From: JAEZDR01 sp039811185 | GTDB taxonomy: Bacteria; Bacteroidota; Bacteroidia; Chitinophagales; Chitinophagaceae | Direction of reading: 5' to 3' | Length of the DNA stretch: 41,436 nt | Assembly: GCA_039811185.1 (NCBI GenBank) | Contig: JBDHYF010000014.1 | Coordinates: 1 to 41,436 of the forward strand | In this document: positions 8,101 to 15,588 of the stretch, piece by piece | Numbering within the stretch: position 1 is the stretch's first letter | How the letters are laid out: the number at the start of each line of letters is the position of its first letter | Program-made: the position numbers and the translations under genes | Notes under the pieces: model-generated | What the model was told of the DNA's origin: nothing | The model's database searches: none | The model's input: only the letters and a program-made list of their open reading frames with translations

Positions 8101-8200
8101 CGATGGAAAATATCTCGTTACGTGCGGGGAGGATAAAAAGGTGATGGTATGGCACAGTTCGTCGGAAGATTTGTTTAATGCGTTACAAACATCCAAATAG
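5138..8200 (+). CDS. STAND NTPase with membrane helix, coiled coil and WD40 propeller
   Basis: This 1020-residue protein begins with the nSTAND1 signature (NPFPGLRAFEEEE, then FFGREKQVDELL). Walker A is GSSGSGKSS at 49-57 and Walker B is LLILVDQFEEL near 146-156. A winged-helix/arm region follows, ending near DISHESIMRVWNRLMAW (about 388-404). A basic stretch precedes one membrane helix at about 500-520. Next is a long Q/K/E-rich coiled coil (about 530-660) with repeated QKQIAEQ-like units, then the ARNLAYVSLLKL...ESRILALDAYAL linker typical of STAND-WD40 proteins, and a WD40 propeller (about 715-1010) with recognisable TAGADQTIKLIDV and TCGEDKKVMVW blades. STAND proteins are signal-triggered oligomerising switches; the propeller is the probable sensor. 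The helix suggests that the sensor and the NTPase are on opposite sides of the inner membrane, or that both are tethered. It is two bases from the receptor gene. Confidence 0.9.
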   Translation: MADEQSYFNPFPGLRAFEEEEDILFFGREKQVDELLTKLRTVRFLAVIGSSGSGKSSLVKSGLIPALHSGFMSGAGSDWRICSFRPGSNPIGNLAAALSENGILYNDLDAEQKSTFTAINEATLRRSNLGLLEVFKQSHLSSKSNLLILVDQFEELFRFSRFEKEAGEGKRDSAAFINLLLKAVEEKTFPVYVVFTMRSDFLGDCTEFRGLPEAINKGQYLVPRMTREERREAITGPVAVGGAQISQRLLNQLLNDVGDNPDQLPILQHALMRTWEVWYKKPGSANKEIDIDDYEETGTMREALSQHAEEAYQELDTARKKQICEVVFKALTDKGSDARGIRRPQTLQSLALLANAPVDEVAEVIEVFRKKGRTFLMPPAGIPLSPASIIDISHESIMRVWNRLMAWVEEENQSAQIYLRLCEAAGRYETGKGGLWRDPELQLAWKWKEDNSPNAAWAARYNNEFDKAMVFLLHSKKQFEGEMQQKEARQKARLKRARAIAAVIGCIAFVAFLVSIYAFQQKNIATHQTAVAMEKTKEANRQKLFAENNRKDALQQKQIAEQKSVEALQQKEIAESEKRKALNSEQDALLQKQLAEQQKNFAERQKHIAEQNEKLARDQKQIAEQQSQLALKNEKIAQSEKQVSTRLKELAEARNLAYVSLLKLNENKPDESRILALDAYALNKKNNGPVQNNDIYTALHFNWINSIGNKNQLNAHQLPVRCVEVSDANGTVISGDEGGTIILSAITADGEIVPKGAYALKEEVRSVSAAASGNLLVVATAGGNGFLFNQTNFSLTQKAVFTFPGIARKSGFIGSDSWYVLSSKGVYVYQLQSGELKRIAAFDNDKIASVEFSPEGKSFLAIGNQLMVYAGIEKIGSAADQQYSLSATIRSLLYNNDTHVVAAGSYDGSIWLKKMDGRSEFIRLPLHQSSVNDMAFHRFGSRLQLATAGADQTIKLIDVFDVLNNTKKEDVLTLKGHLKWVYQIEYSPDGKYLVTCGEDKKVMVWHSSSEDLFNALQTSK

Positions 8201-8202
8201 CA

Positions 8203-10827
8203 ATGAAAAACATTCTTGTATTACTGTTCTTTTTTGTAATCCTACCTCCGGTGGTTCGGGCTCAAAGCTGCGCCAACACTGTATCTGAGGCCGAAGCGCT
8301 TTATAATATCGGGAGATTCAGGGAGGCAGTCACAAAACTACAGGCGTGTATAGATCAGAAAGCTTTTGGTTATCCTGAACGAATACAGGCATACCGGATT
8401 ATTGCAATGAGTTATCTGGCGGTTGACTCTGTGGCAAAAGCTGATGAAAACATTGAGCGGCTGTTGCTTCTGAAAGATAATTTTGAGGCCGATGCACGCG
8501 ACCCCGACCGCTTCAGGATGCAGGTGCTGTTTATACGTCAGAAGCTTAGAGCCAACCTCATTTCATCTGTTTCCAAGAAAGCCGAAAACATTGACCTTGC
8601 GCCGGCTACCATCGAGATTATCACCCATCAAGACATCGTTAACCGGGGCTATCGCGATTTGGAGGCGTTGTTTGCCGATTTGCCTGCATTCGATATCAAT
8701 AAAACAAGTGGTTTATCGTATTCCGTTTTGTTTCAAAGAGGCTACCGGTCGGCTGCGAACACTGAGAGAACATTGCTGTTGGTAGACGGTGTGCCCGACA
8801 ATGACCTTTGGAGTAACTCCGCCTTTGTAACCCGGCAATATCCATTGTCGAACATCAAGCGGGTGGAAGTTATCTATGGCCCCGCATCCACTATTTATGG
8901 CGCAAATGCGTTCGTAGGCGTCATTAATATCGTTACAAGAAATGAGGAAGATTACTTTCAATCGGATGTGTCGGCCACAACTCGTAAAGGTGTTTCACTC
9001 GCTGTTCAGGGGCAGGCGGGAGGCGGCTCGCTGAACACAAAGTTTGGCGACCTGAGCGTTGCGGGAAAACACCGAAATTTCTTTTTTGCTTTAACCGGGC
9101 GGACGTTCCATTCGGACGATGTTGACCTTTCTGCTTATCCCGACTGGGACGGACAATGGACAGCCGATGAGTTCGGTCCAAATCGCTATTTAAACGTTTT
9201 CAGTCAGCCATATTCACAGAAGCTGGATAGTCTTTATAACGTTTATGACCCCGCAAATCTTTATCACTATGTGGATGCCGGGCTAAACAAAATTCTTCCC
9301 ACGGCTTATGCAATTAAAGTTGCAGATTCGTTGGATCAGGCTAACTATCAAAACGGCTATAACGGTGTGCTGCCAAGGTTTTCAGACCGAACAAAGCAGT
9401 ATTATTTGTCGGGGAAATTTCGGGTTGCAGATTTTTCAATGGGATTCGAATATTTCAACTGGACAGAAGGTGTGGCGCCCGACTATATTGATAAGTACTA
9501 CATGGTCAACAGTAAGCTACAGAACTGGCAGGGCCGCAACGGATTCTTTTATATCCGATATGATAAAAGCCTGAGCGAGCGTTTGAACTTCTCTAACCAA
9601 ACGTCGTTTAAAATAAACGATTTTGGAAAAGAATCGGTTGTTACGAGGTACTACGGATATGCCAACGCCGGACTGGGCTTTACCGATTTTATTAAAGGAA
9701 AACAACCCTATTATCTACCAAATTATTTTGGGGTACAGTCGAAGCAATTTCGTACGGAAACGCGTTTAGGGTACACGATTAACGAGCGCTTCGATATTAC
9801 CGGGGGCTTCGAACTCCGCAACGGCTTTTTTCAGGGCGACTACATCAATTCCGCTGCGCCCGATCCACTCATCACCGGCGTGCTGAAAGACTCAATCCTC
9901 GGCGGAAATTTTTACTCTGTGTTTGACGTTGGCGCCTTTACACAACTAAACTATTCTAACAAAGAGAAACGCCTGAACATCAGTGTGGGCGGGCGTTTCG
10001 ACTACAACAGCATCAACGGTAAATTTGGATACGGCTCCGTTTTTAATCCGAGAATCGCAATCGTTTATTATCCTTCCAACTGGATTTTAAAAGCCATCTA
10101 TTCCGAAGCATTTTTAGATGCGTCCGTATACAACAAGTTTGCAACTTCCTCCGCCCGCTTGTTGAATAATCCGCAACTTGAGCCGGAACGCGTAAAAAAT
10201 ATTGAAGCTTCCCTAAGATACGTATTCAATAAGCAGGCACACATTGAGCTGGCGTACTATCATGCGTTTTATACCAACATTCTCGGAACAGTTAATGTAG
10301 ATACCAACGGTATAAAAACCACACAGTTTCAGGCCATTGGCAAAGCGCGTATTCAAGGGCTGCAGTTGTCGGCCACCTACGAGTTAAATCCTGCGGTGTC
10401 TGTCTATGGAAACGCGTGGATTACCGATCCGAAAAACATTTTTCAGTCGCGAATAAACGGACAGGACTCATCCGTCCGCACCGGCGACATCACTGCTTTT
10501 TCTGCAAACGCGGGTGTGAACTTATCACTGTTAAAGAAAAAGCTGAACCTCAACCTCCGCATGAACTATGTAGGCGAAAAGCCTACCGGTAAAAGCACTT
10601 CTATCTACGGTAATCCATTCGATAAAATTGACGGCTATGTGCTGTTCAACAGTGCGGTTACTTACCAGATTATACCGGCCGTTTCTGTTCAGGTGACGGT
10701 TGATAATCTTTTGAATACCGAATATTATTCGCCGGGAGTGCGGGCTGCAAGCGGTGTTCAGAGTTCGAGGGTGCCACAGGGAGAAAGGTTTTTTATGCTG
10801 AAACTGATTACTCAAATTGGTAACTAA
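8203..10827 (+). CDS. TonB-dependent outer-membrane receptor with N-terminal helical-repeat region
   Basis: This 874-residue protein has a signal peptide (hydrophobic 5-17, cleavage near VRAQ/S at 21-22). Residues about 25-118 form a helical, TPR-like region (EAEALYNIGRFREAVTKLQACI) in place of the CarboxypepD_reg domain common in Bacteroidota receptors. The plug follows (about 128-250): IEIITHQDIVNRGYRDLEALF, LLLVDGVPDND, RVEVIYGPASTIYGANAFVGVINIVTR. The rest is a 22-strand-type barrel ending in a VTVDNLLNTEYYSPGVRA motif. There is no partner SusD gene, so a polysaccharide system is unlikely. Substrate cannot be read from sequence. It starts two bases after the STAND gene and its stop abuts the next start codon, so it is translated as part of the same operon. 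The nearby exbB-exbD-tonB genes could provide energy. Confidence 0.9.
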   Translation: MKNILVLLFFFVILPPVVRAQSCANTVSEAEALYNIGRFREAVTKLQACIDQKAFGYPERIQAYRIIAMSYLAVDSVAKADENIERLLLLKDNFEADARDPDRFRMQVLFIRQKLRANLISSVSKKAENIDLAPATIEIITHQDIVNRGYRDLEALFADLPAFDINKTSGLSYSVLFQRGYRSAANTERTLLLVDGVPDNDLWSNSAFVTRQYPLSNIKRVEVIYGPASTIYGANAFVGVINIVTRNEEDYFQSDVSATTRKGVSLAVQGQAGGGSLNTKFGDLSVAGKHRNFFFALTGRTFHSDDVDLSAYPDWDGQWTADEFGPNRYLNVFSQPYSQKLDSLYNVYDPANLYHYVDAGLNKILPTAYAIKVADSLDQANYQNGYNGVLPRFSDRTKQYYLSGKFRVADFSMGFEYFNWTEGVAPDYIDKYYMVNSKLQNWQGRNGFFYIRYDKSLSERLNFSNQTSFKINDFGKESVVTRYYGYANAGLGFTDFIKGKQPYYLPNYFGVQSKQFRTETRLGYTINERFDITGGFELRNGFFQGDYINSAAPDPLITGVLKDSILGGNFYSVFDVGAFTQLNYSNKEKRLNISVGGRFDYNSINGKFGYGSVFNPRIAIVYYPSNWILKAIYSEAFLDASVYNKFATSSARLLNNPQLEPERVKNIEASLRYVFNKQAHIELAYYHAFYTNILGTVNVDTNGIKTTQFQAIGKARIQGLQLSATYELNPAVSVYGNAWITDPKNIFQSRINGQDSSVRTGDITAFSANAGVNLSLLKKKLNLNLRMNYVGEKPTGKSTSIYGNPFDKIDGYVLFNSAVTYQIIPAVSVQVTVDNLLNTEYYSPGVRAASGVQSSRVPQGERFFMLKLITQIGN

Positions 10828-13332
10828 ATGTTGAAGCAGTTGTCGATACGACTCCATCCGGACGAGAAGCGGCCATTCCGCCTGCTGTTTCTTCAGTCGC
10901 TGCTGGTGGGCTCGGGACTGGCGTTTTATTTTGTGCTTGTAAACAGCTTTTTAATTCAGCAGACAAGTATTTACAGCCTCCCGCAGGCATACATCATCTC
11001 CGGAATTGTGGGCTTTTTGCTCGTAAGATGGTATCGGAAACTGCAAAAGAAGCGGGGAATTATTGCAGCCTATTACAGTGTGCTGGCTGCATTTCTGTTG
11101 CTGTGTGCAATCAACTATTTACTGTTTGTGTATGTTGCGGGCGTGCCGGCCTACGCAACCTGGCTGGCCTATTGGGCGTACTTGTTTAATATGCCATTCA
11201 CCATTATTTTTTCGCTTTGTTTTTTCAGCATTTGTGCACAGGTTTTTAATTTATCGCAAAGCAAAAAATTGCTTGCACTCGTGAGTACAGGCGAAATTAT
11301 TGCATCCATCATCGCTTACTTGCTGTCGCCGGTTATCATCCGTTTTACAGGCGGAATGCACCCATTGCTGATTGTGGCTGCCCTCAGCATAGCGGCTGTT
11401 TTTTTGCCGCTTGGCGCCATGCAGAAGCACTATGGAGGCAGATGGAAAATACAACCAACAAAAGCATCATCTGTATCAAAGTTTAATTTTTCAGTAATTG
11501 CGTCTAACCGGTTTTATTTATTGATTGCTGCCGGCTCGGTGTTTTCTGTTCTGGCTGTGTATTTCGTTGACTACACCTACATCCTTTCCGTGAAATTATT
11601 GGCGGATGCTTCCGGCATTCAGGTGGCGTCTATTGTAGCGGTTTTCTTCAGCTTTGTAAAAGCCGGAGAACTGCTGTTCTCGCTGTTTTCAGGCCGCATC
11701 ATCAGTTCAAAAGGCATCAGATTTTCGTTGCTTGTGTTGCCGGTTTTAATCAGCCTGTCGTTTCTATTTGCGGCCATTGGCGGACTTGGCGGCGCCGTTA
11801 GCGGATTCTTTGTAATTGCGTTTATTTTTCTTGCAAAATGGAACGAAAGGGTGATCCGGAAAGCCATTAGCCTTCCTGCTACCAAAGTATTATATCAGGC
11901 AGCCGAGCCTTCCGAACGCTTAGAGGTAGAGTCGGCCATCGACGGCGGATTAAATCAACTTGTAACCGTTGGTTCCGGAGTATTGCTTCTTGCGGTCTCC
12001 TATCTGCTCGGCTGGGGAAAGCAGCCGTTTGCGTTTTTGACGGCCATCAGCTTTCTGTGCTTCCTTTTATTTGCCGGTTGGGTGATTCTAAATCTTTTTC
12101 TGAACGAAAGTTATCGAAACAGAATACAGCAAATACTCCATCATTTCAAAGACGCTGAAAAGAAGTTTTCGGGCATGGAAGCAATGCAGTTCGCGGTAAC
12201 AGATGATGATACGGAATGGAAGGCGGTTCACAAGGCAGTAAATCATTTTCAGCAGTTGCTGGAGTCCGACCACGAGAATACGCTGATGATGCAGTTGTAT
12301 AACCCATCTACATCCTTCGCAGTGCCGCAGGCAGGCGGCAGCTTTGCAAAACTCGAGGCTTCTTATTTCAACAGCGATCATTTTTTTAACCGGATTGGCA
12401 TTGTGCACTATTTGTTTTCATCGAACACGAAAATGAGCTTTGCTGTTTTCGAAAACCTTTGGGACGTTTCAGACGTTTATCTGAAAGCAGAGTTGTCGGC
12501 CGCATTTGCCATCAATGGCGAACCTGTTTCTGATGCTTCGCAATTTGCGGCGGAATCGATTGCATTCGATCTTTTAGGAGAGATGGTTTGGACGAAGTCG
12601 GCTCTTCACGACCTTGAGCAAGCCGACGGTGTTGGCGAACTTGTGCTGCAACTCAATGCCCATTACACCCGTCTCCGCATAGCGCTTTTCAATATTTGGA
12701 AGAAGTTGTACGACGCCAACGCCATCCGCACGGTTTTACATGTAATTGAAAGAGGAAGTGAAAACGTAGAGGATAAACTTTTTGCTTTTGAGCTGCTCGA
12801 AAATATTCTGAAAGGCGATATGAAGAAGCGCGCCCTGCTGGTTTTTGACGCGGCTAACTTTCAGTTCGATATTACCAAACTGCAACAGCATTTTACAGTG
12901 ATTTCTCTCTCCGCGCCCGAACGCCTCGAAGACATTTTTCTGAAATCCTTCGTCTGGAATCATCCTGCACTGAAAGAAGCGGCGCTGTCGGCTTATCTGC
13001 AACTCAGCAGCGACGCCCGAATTATGAATGCATTCGCAGAGAGCAGTCATTTTAACCTGAAGCTGGCCGTTATGAAGTATAGAGAACCGGAAGATTACAA
13101 CAATCTGATTGCGTTCGTAAACCGTATTCAACAACATTTCGGCTTCAGCAGCGCACAAATGGCCTACGTGTTAAACTATGGAATAAAAGTGCAGAAAGGA
13201 AAGCCGAAGCGATCGGAGAGAGCAACAATCCCTTCTTACGTTCGGATAAATATTCCCGGTTTTGTTGTGGATGTAGATTGCTGTGCGCTTGCAGCAATGG
13301 CTGCCAAAAATGCGCTTCATCAACATCTTTAA
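10828..13332 (+). CDS. Polytopic NTT/MFS-like transporter with large soluble C-terminal region
   Basis: The first roughly 430 residues of this 834-residue protein carry about 10-12 hydrophobic helices, starting after a basic N-terminus (LHPDEKRPFRLLFLQSLLVGSGL). Sequence such as SKKLLALVSTGEIIASIIAYLL and AEPSERLEVESAIDGGLNQLVTVGSGVLLL resembles the corresponding positions in ATP/ADP-antiporter-like (NTT, TLC family) and related MFS-fold proteins. Residues about 440-834 are soluble and mostly helical, with HEAT-like character (for example RIALFNIWKKLYDANAIRTVLHVIERGSE), and no recognised nucleotide-binding motif. Its ATG directly follows the receptor's TAA. Transport of a nucleotide or a nucleotide-derived molecule would fit the TIR and RCK partners, but this is inference. 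Its stop overlaps by three bases the end of the convergent small lipoprotein gene. Confidence 0.72.
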   Translation: MLKQLSIRLHPDEKRPFRLLFLQSLLVGSGLAFYFVLVNSFLIQQTSIYSLPQAYIISGIVGFLLVRWYRKLQKKRGIIAAYYSVLAAFLLLCAINYLLFVYVAGVPAYATWLAYWAYLFNMPFTIIFSLCFFSICAQVFNLSQSKKLLALVSTGEIIASIIAYLLSPVIIRFTGGMHPLLIVAALSIAAVFLPLGAMQKHYGGRWKIQPTKASSVSKFNFSVIASNRFYLLIAAGSVFSVLAVYFVDYTYILSVKLLADASGIQVASIVAVFFSFVKAGELLFSLFSGRIISSKGIRFSLLVLPVLISLSFLFAAIGGLGGAVSGFFVIAFIFLAKWNERVIRKAISLPATKVLYQAAEPSERLEVESAIDGGLNQLVTVGSGVLLLAVSYLLGWGKQPFAFLTAISFLCFLLFAGWVILNLFLNESYRNRIQQILHHFKDAEKKFSGMEAMQFAVTDDDTEWKAVHKAVNHFQQLLESDHENTLMMQLYNPSTSFAVPQAGGSFAKLEASYFNSDHFFNRIGIVHYLFSSNTKMSFAVFENLWDVSDVYLKAELSAAFAINGEPVSDASQFAAESIAFDLLGEMVWTKSALHDLEQADGVGELVLQLNAHYTRLRIALFNIWKKLYDANAIRTVLHVIERGSENVEDKLFAFELLENILKGDMKKRALLVFDAANFQFDITKLQQHFTVISLSAPERLEDIFLKSFVWNHPALKEAALSAYLQLSSDARIMNAFAESSHFNLKLAVMKYREPEDYNNLIAFVNRIQQHFGFSSAQMAYVLNYGIKVQKGKPKRSERATIPSYVRINIPGFVVDVDCCALAAMAAKNALHQHL

Positions 13333-13502
13333 TATTTATCAAGCCGGAACTTTGGCGCTTTCTGCGACTTCTTGCCGTCGCCGCCAAGAAGTTTTTCAGC
13401 GCCCACATTTTTGCCGTTTGAAGGGCATCCTTTTTTAGCAGCGCAAGAAAATAAGAATGCGGATGCAGTAAATAGTACGATAAAACTTTTCAGGTATTTC
13501 AT
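13329..13502 (-). CDS. Small 57-residue lipoprotein
   Basis: ATG at 13502-13500 opens a 57-codon frame ending TAA at 13331-13329. It begins MKYLKSFIVLFTASAFLFSC, a lipoprotein signal peptide with Cys20 in an LFSC lipobox, then AAKKGCPSNGKNVGAEKLLGG and a lysine-rich tail. Short lipoproteins with a GCPSNGKNVGAE core occur in Bacteroidota without known function. It lies 26 bases downstream of the carbonic-anhydrase-like gene on the same strand and is probably cotranscribed with it. Its last three bases overlap the end of the convergent transporter gene. A box TAATTTTA on the minus strand just upstream could also give it its own promoter, but weakly. Confidence 0.75.
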   Translation of the reverse strand: MKYLKSFIVLFTASAFLFSCAAKKGCPSNGKNVGAEKLLGGDGKKSQKAPKFRLDKY

Positions 13503-13528
13503 AATGCAGACGATGCGTAAAATTATTG

Positions 13529-14059
13529 TTATTTGGCAGAATTAACGTCGGCAAACCAGGAAGCATATTTTACATAGTTGCCGGCAATGCGGTTAATCTC
13601 TCCTTCAATTAAACCTTCCGAAACATCTTTTACTTTTTTTGCGGGAATACCGGCATAAATACTTCCCGCTTCAACGATGGTTCCTTCAAGAACAACGGCG
13701 CCCGCGGCTACAATGCTGTTGGAATGCACCACACAGCGGTCCATCACAATAGCGCCCATCCCAATTAAAACATTGTCGTGCACAGTGCATCCATGTACAA
13801 TGGCGTTGTGTCCGATAGAAACATTGTTGCCGATGTGGGTGGCATTTTTCTGATAAGTGCAATGTATTACCGCGCCATCCTGAACGTTTACACGGTTGCC
13901 CATCTTAATAAAATTTACATCGCCCCTTACCACTGCATTAAACCAAATGCTGCAATCATCGCCCATTGTTACATCGCCTGCGATGGTGGCATTGGGTGCG
14001 AAAAAACAATTTGTACCGAAAACGGGCGTCTTATCTAAAACAGGAATCATGAGTGCCAT
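13529..14059 (-). CDS. Gamma-carbonic-anhydrase-family left-handed beta-helix protein
   Basis: The 176-residue protein is built of hexapeptide repeats (CSIWFNAVVRGDVNFIKMGNRVNVQDGAVIH) typical of the left-handed beta helix. The three zinc-ligand histidines are present: DGAVIH, then SIGHNAIVH. The family (YrdA/PaaY/Cam-like) includes bona fide carbonic anhydrases and proteins of unclear activity; the short single-domain form seen here usually has uncertain activity. A second in-frame Met (MIPVLDKTPVFG) three codons in is an equally good start. It is divergent from the aminotransferase gene, with 44 bases between the two start codons. Confidence 0.88.
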   Translation of the reverse strand: MALMIPVLDKTPVFGTNCFFAPNATIAGDVTMGDDCSIWFNAVVRGDVNFIKMGNRVNVQDGAVIHCTYQKNATHIGNNVSIGHNAIVHGCTVHDNVLIGMGAIVMDRCVVHSNSIVAAGAVVLEGTIVEAGSIYAGIPAKKVKDVSEGLIEGEINRIAGNYVKYASWFADVNSAK

Positions 14060-14090
14060 GTTGCGAACTTACAATTAAGATTTAGGTTTT

Positions 14091-14104
14091 TACTTTTGCG
14101 GGAA
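14091..14104 (+). promoter_or_regulatory. -7 box directly before the aminotransferase start (likely leaderless)
   Basis: TACTTTTG at 14091-14098 fits the TAnnTTTG -7 consensus, and the ATG begins only five bases later at 14104. With the usual distance from the box to the transcription start, the mRNA would start at or within a few bases of the ATG. The -33 element is not clear (a TTG at 14061 is too far for standard spacing). Confidence 0.55.
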
Positions 14105-15306
14105 TGAATATTCGTCAACTTTTTTTACAGCACGTGGCGCAAACGAGTGAAGCACCGCTGGCTATCGAAATCAGCAGGGCAGAAGGTTGTTTTCTTTACG
14201 ATGCCCAAGGCAATAAGCTGCTCGATATGATAGCCGGCATCAGCGTTTGCAACATCGGCCACAGCAATTCGGAAGTGATAAAAGCGATTGCTGACCAGGC
14301 CGCAAGCTATATGCACGTAATGGTGTATGGCGAACTGGTACAACAGCCTCAGGTGGCATATGCACACCTGCTCACACAACATCTTCCACCTTCTTTAAAC
14401 TCGGTTTACTTCACTAACAGCGGCGCTGAAGCCGTGGAGGGTGCGATGAAGCTGGCAAAGAGGGTAACGGGAAGGAGAAAAATTTTTGCGTTTCATAAGT
14501 CGTATCACGGGAGTACGCAAGGTGCGCTCAGTTTGTTGGGCGATGAATATTTTCGTAATGCTTTCAGGCCGCTGCTGCCCGAAGTGTATCATTTTCGTTA
14601 CGGTGAAGAGAAGGTGTTTGCGGAACTTGATGCATCGGTTGCAGCCGTTGTGGTGGAAGCGGTTCAGGCGGAAGGTGGTGTGAAGATACCGCCGTTGGGA
14701 TGGTTGAAAAAGTTGGAGCAGCGGTGTAAAGAAAAACAGTGCTTACTGATTGTTGATGAGATACAGTCAGGATTTGGCCGAACCGGAAAACTTTGGGCAT
14801 TTGAGGCGGAGAACATCTGTCCGGATATTTTACTGTTGGGTAAGGCGCTTGGCGGCGGAATGCCGTTGGGTGCGTTTATTGCCGACTTTAAACTGATGAA
14901 AACACTGGCGGCAAATCCGGTGTTGGGGCACATTACTACATTTGGCGGGCATCCGGTAAGTTGCGCAGCCGGCAAAGCAGCCTTCACCTGGTTACTGCGT
15001 CATAAAAACCTTGTTTACGAAGCTGCTGAAAATGTACAACTCCTGCTCGACAACATCAGTCATCCACGCATAGAAAATAAGCACAGGAAAGGTGCATGGG
15101 CGGCCCTTCAGTTCGAAAGTTTTGATTTCAATAAAAAGGTAATCGATCAGTGTCTGAAGTTGGGATTGTTCACCGATTGGTTTCTGTTTGCTTCGGACAA
15201 TTTGCGTATTGCGCCCCCGCTTATTTTATCGAAGGAGGAGGCGCTTCTGGCGGCAAACATTATTCAGCAAGCTATACAGATTGTTGATGCTGAATACGAT
15301 AATTAA
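14104..15306 (+). CDS. Class III (acetylornithine/ornithine-type) PLP aminotransferase
   Basis: This 400-residue protein is a full-length fold-type I class III aminotransferase. Visible motifs are YFTNSGAEAVEGAMKLAKR (substrate/phosphate site), FHKSYHGSTQGALS, LLIVDEIQSGFGRTGKLWAFE (Asp binding the pyridine nitrogen), and LGKALGGGMPLGAF with the PLP lysine at K247. The family moves an amino group between an omega-amine or alpha-amino acid and 2-oxoglutarate; acetylornithine, ornithine, GABA and lysine enzymes share these motifs. No arginine-biosynthesis gene lies beside it, so the substrate is open. It is a single gene transcribed away from the carbonic-anhydrase-like gene, apparently from a leaderless promoter. 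Confidence 0.9.
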   Translation: MNIRQLFLQHVAQTSEAPLAIEISRAEGCFLYDAQGNKLLDMIAGISVCNIGHSNSEVIKAIADQAASYMHVMVYGELVQQPQVAYAHLLTQHLPPSLNSVYFTNSGAEAVEGAMKLAKRVTGRRKIFAFHKSYHGSTQGALSLLGDEYFRNAFRPLLPEVYHFRYGEEKVFAELDASVAAVVVEAVQAEGGVKIPPLGWLKKLEQRCKEKQCLLIVDEIQSGFGRTGKLWAFEAENICPDILLLGKALGGGMPLGAFIADFKLMKTLAANPVLGHITTFGGHPVSCAAGKAAFTWLLRHKNLVYEAAENVQLLLDNISHPRIENKHRKGAWAALQFESFDFNKKVIDQCLKLGLFTDWFLFASDNLRIAPPLILSKEEALLAANIIQQAIQIVDAEYDN

Positions 15307-15370
15307 GGTTGGTATAAACCTTGTATTGTATATGGCGCAAAACTTTTTTCACTAATAAATACTCGATTTT

Positions 15371-15586
15371 ATGAACAACAACACAAAATTTATTGCAGGC
15401 ATCCTGATCGGTGCTGCTGCAGGTGCTGCCGTTGCTTATCTTTTAACCAGCGACAAGGGAAAAGACCTTCTTAACTCTGTAAAAGATTATGCCGACAAAG
15501 CCGGTGACGAGGTATCCAGTCTTTGGTCGAAAGGAAAAGAAACTATCAAAGAAAAAAAGGATAAGTACACCGACGTAACTGTTTAA
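15371..15586 (+). CDS. YtxH-domain small membrane protein
   Basis: The 71-residue protein has an N-terminal glycine/alanine-rich membrane helix (about 8-27, FIAGILIGAAAGAAVAYLLTS) followed by a DKGKDLLNSVKDYADKAGDEV amphipathic helix, the standard YtxH (gas-vesicle-protein-like) layout. Members are linked with envelope stress but have no defined biochemical function. It is the first of three short genes with gaps of 2 bases and then a 4-base overlap, so it belongs to one transcript. Confidence 0.85.
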   Translation: MNNNTKFIAGILIGAAAGAAVAYLLTSDKGKDLLNSVKDYADKAGDEVSSLWSKGKETIKEKKDKYTDVTV

Positions 15587-15588
15587 CG

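Noticed and set aside
15306..15325. Terminator after the aminotransferase gene
   Set aside because: AAGGTT/AACCTT can pair, but the stem is short and no T-run follows.
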